A DNA stretch of 64,000 nt from Mesodorylaimus sp. YZB2_4 (taxonomy: Eukaryota > Nematoda > Enoplea > Dorylaimida > Dorylaimidae): the NCBI GenBank assembly GCA_030248295.1, contig JASANH010000517.1:248001-312000 (forward strand), in the 5' to 3' direction. Numbering within the stretch: the stretch's first letter is position 1; each line of letters opens with the position of its first letter. The notes under the pieces were generated by a model. That model was not told where the DNA came from, did no database searches, and was given only the letters and a program-made list of their open reading frames with translations. Below are positions 61,789 to 64,000 of this stretch, piece after piece. Both the position numbers and the translations under genes were made by a program.

Positions 61789-64000
<2,212 letters not shown>

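Overview
This is a stretch of nuclear genome from an invertebrate animal. The genes have many exons with GT-AG introns. Between and inside them lie remains of Tc1, mariner and hAT-like transposons, foldback elements and tRNA-derived SINEs. An ecdysozoan such as a nematode or tardigrade would fit (TTTCAG-type acceptors, GATA motifs near promoters), but nothing in the sequence proves the phylum. No tRNA, rRNA, CRISPR array or bacterial-type operon was seen.

Layout. (1) 1-1138, minus: 5' part of an ammonium transporter gene running off the left edge. (2) 4513-8037, minus, and 11349-17046, plus: a head-to-head pair of paralogous genes for secreted proteins with two MAM-like domains each, called gene B (409 aa) and gene A (405 aa). 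(3) 13.9-30.8 kb, minus: three intact copies of a three-exon gene for a secreted protein of 264-266 aa with 16 conserved cysteines, a family I do not recognise. Copy 1 lies antisense inside the large sixth intron of gene A. Copy 2 lies downstream of gene A. Copy 3 is bracketed by broken copies of gene A exons, so a block of gene A and its nested gene was duplicated. (4) 24.5-34.8 kb: a transposon-rich zone with a 1.14-kb hAT-like element, a Tc1 element that split a duplicated exon 7, and SINEs. (5) 34871-56498, plus: a complete Mediator subunit 12 gene, 43 exons and 2296 codons before the stop, with a mariner copy in intron 4. (6) 56.5-61.7 kb: repeats and a decayed transposase. (7) 61789-64000, plus: 5' part of a TMEM184-family membrane protein gene running off the right edge.

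All exon joins were worked out by hand from splice sites, reading-frame phase and, for MED12, TMEM184 and the transporter, remembered family sequence. Phases agree across every junction listed. MED12 and TMEM184 are housekeeping-type genes. The secreted MAM-like and cysteine-rich genes are the unusual part: a nested, locally duplicating pair of secreted-protein families whose functions cannot be read from sequence alone.
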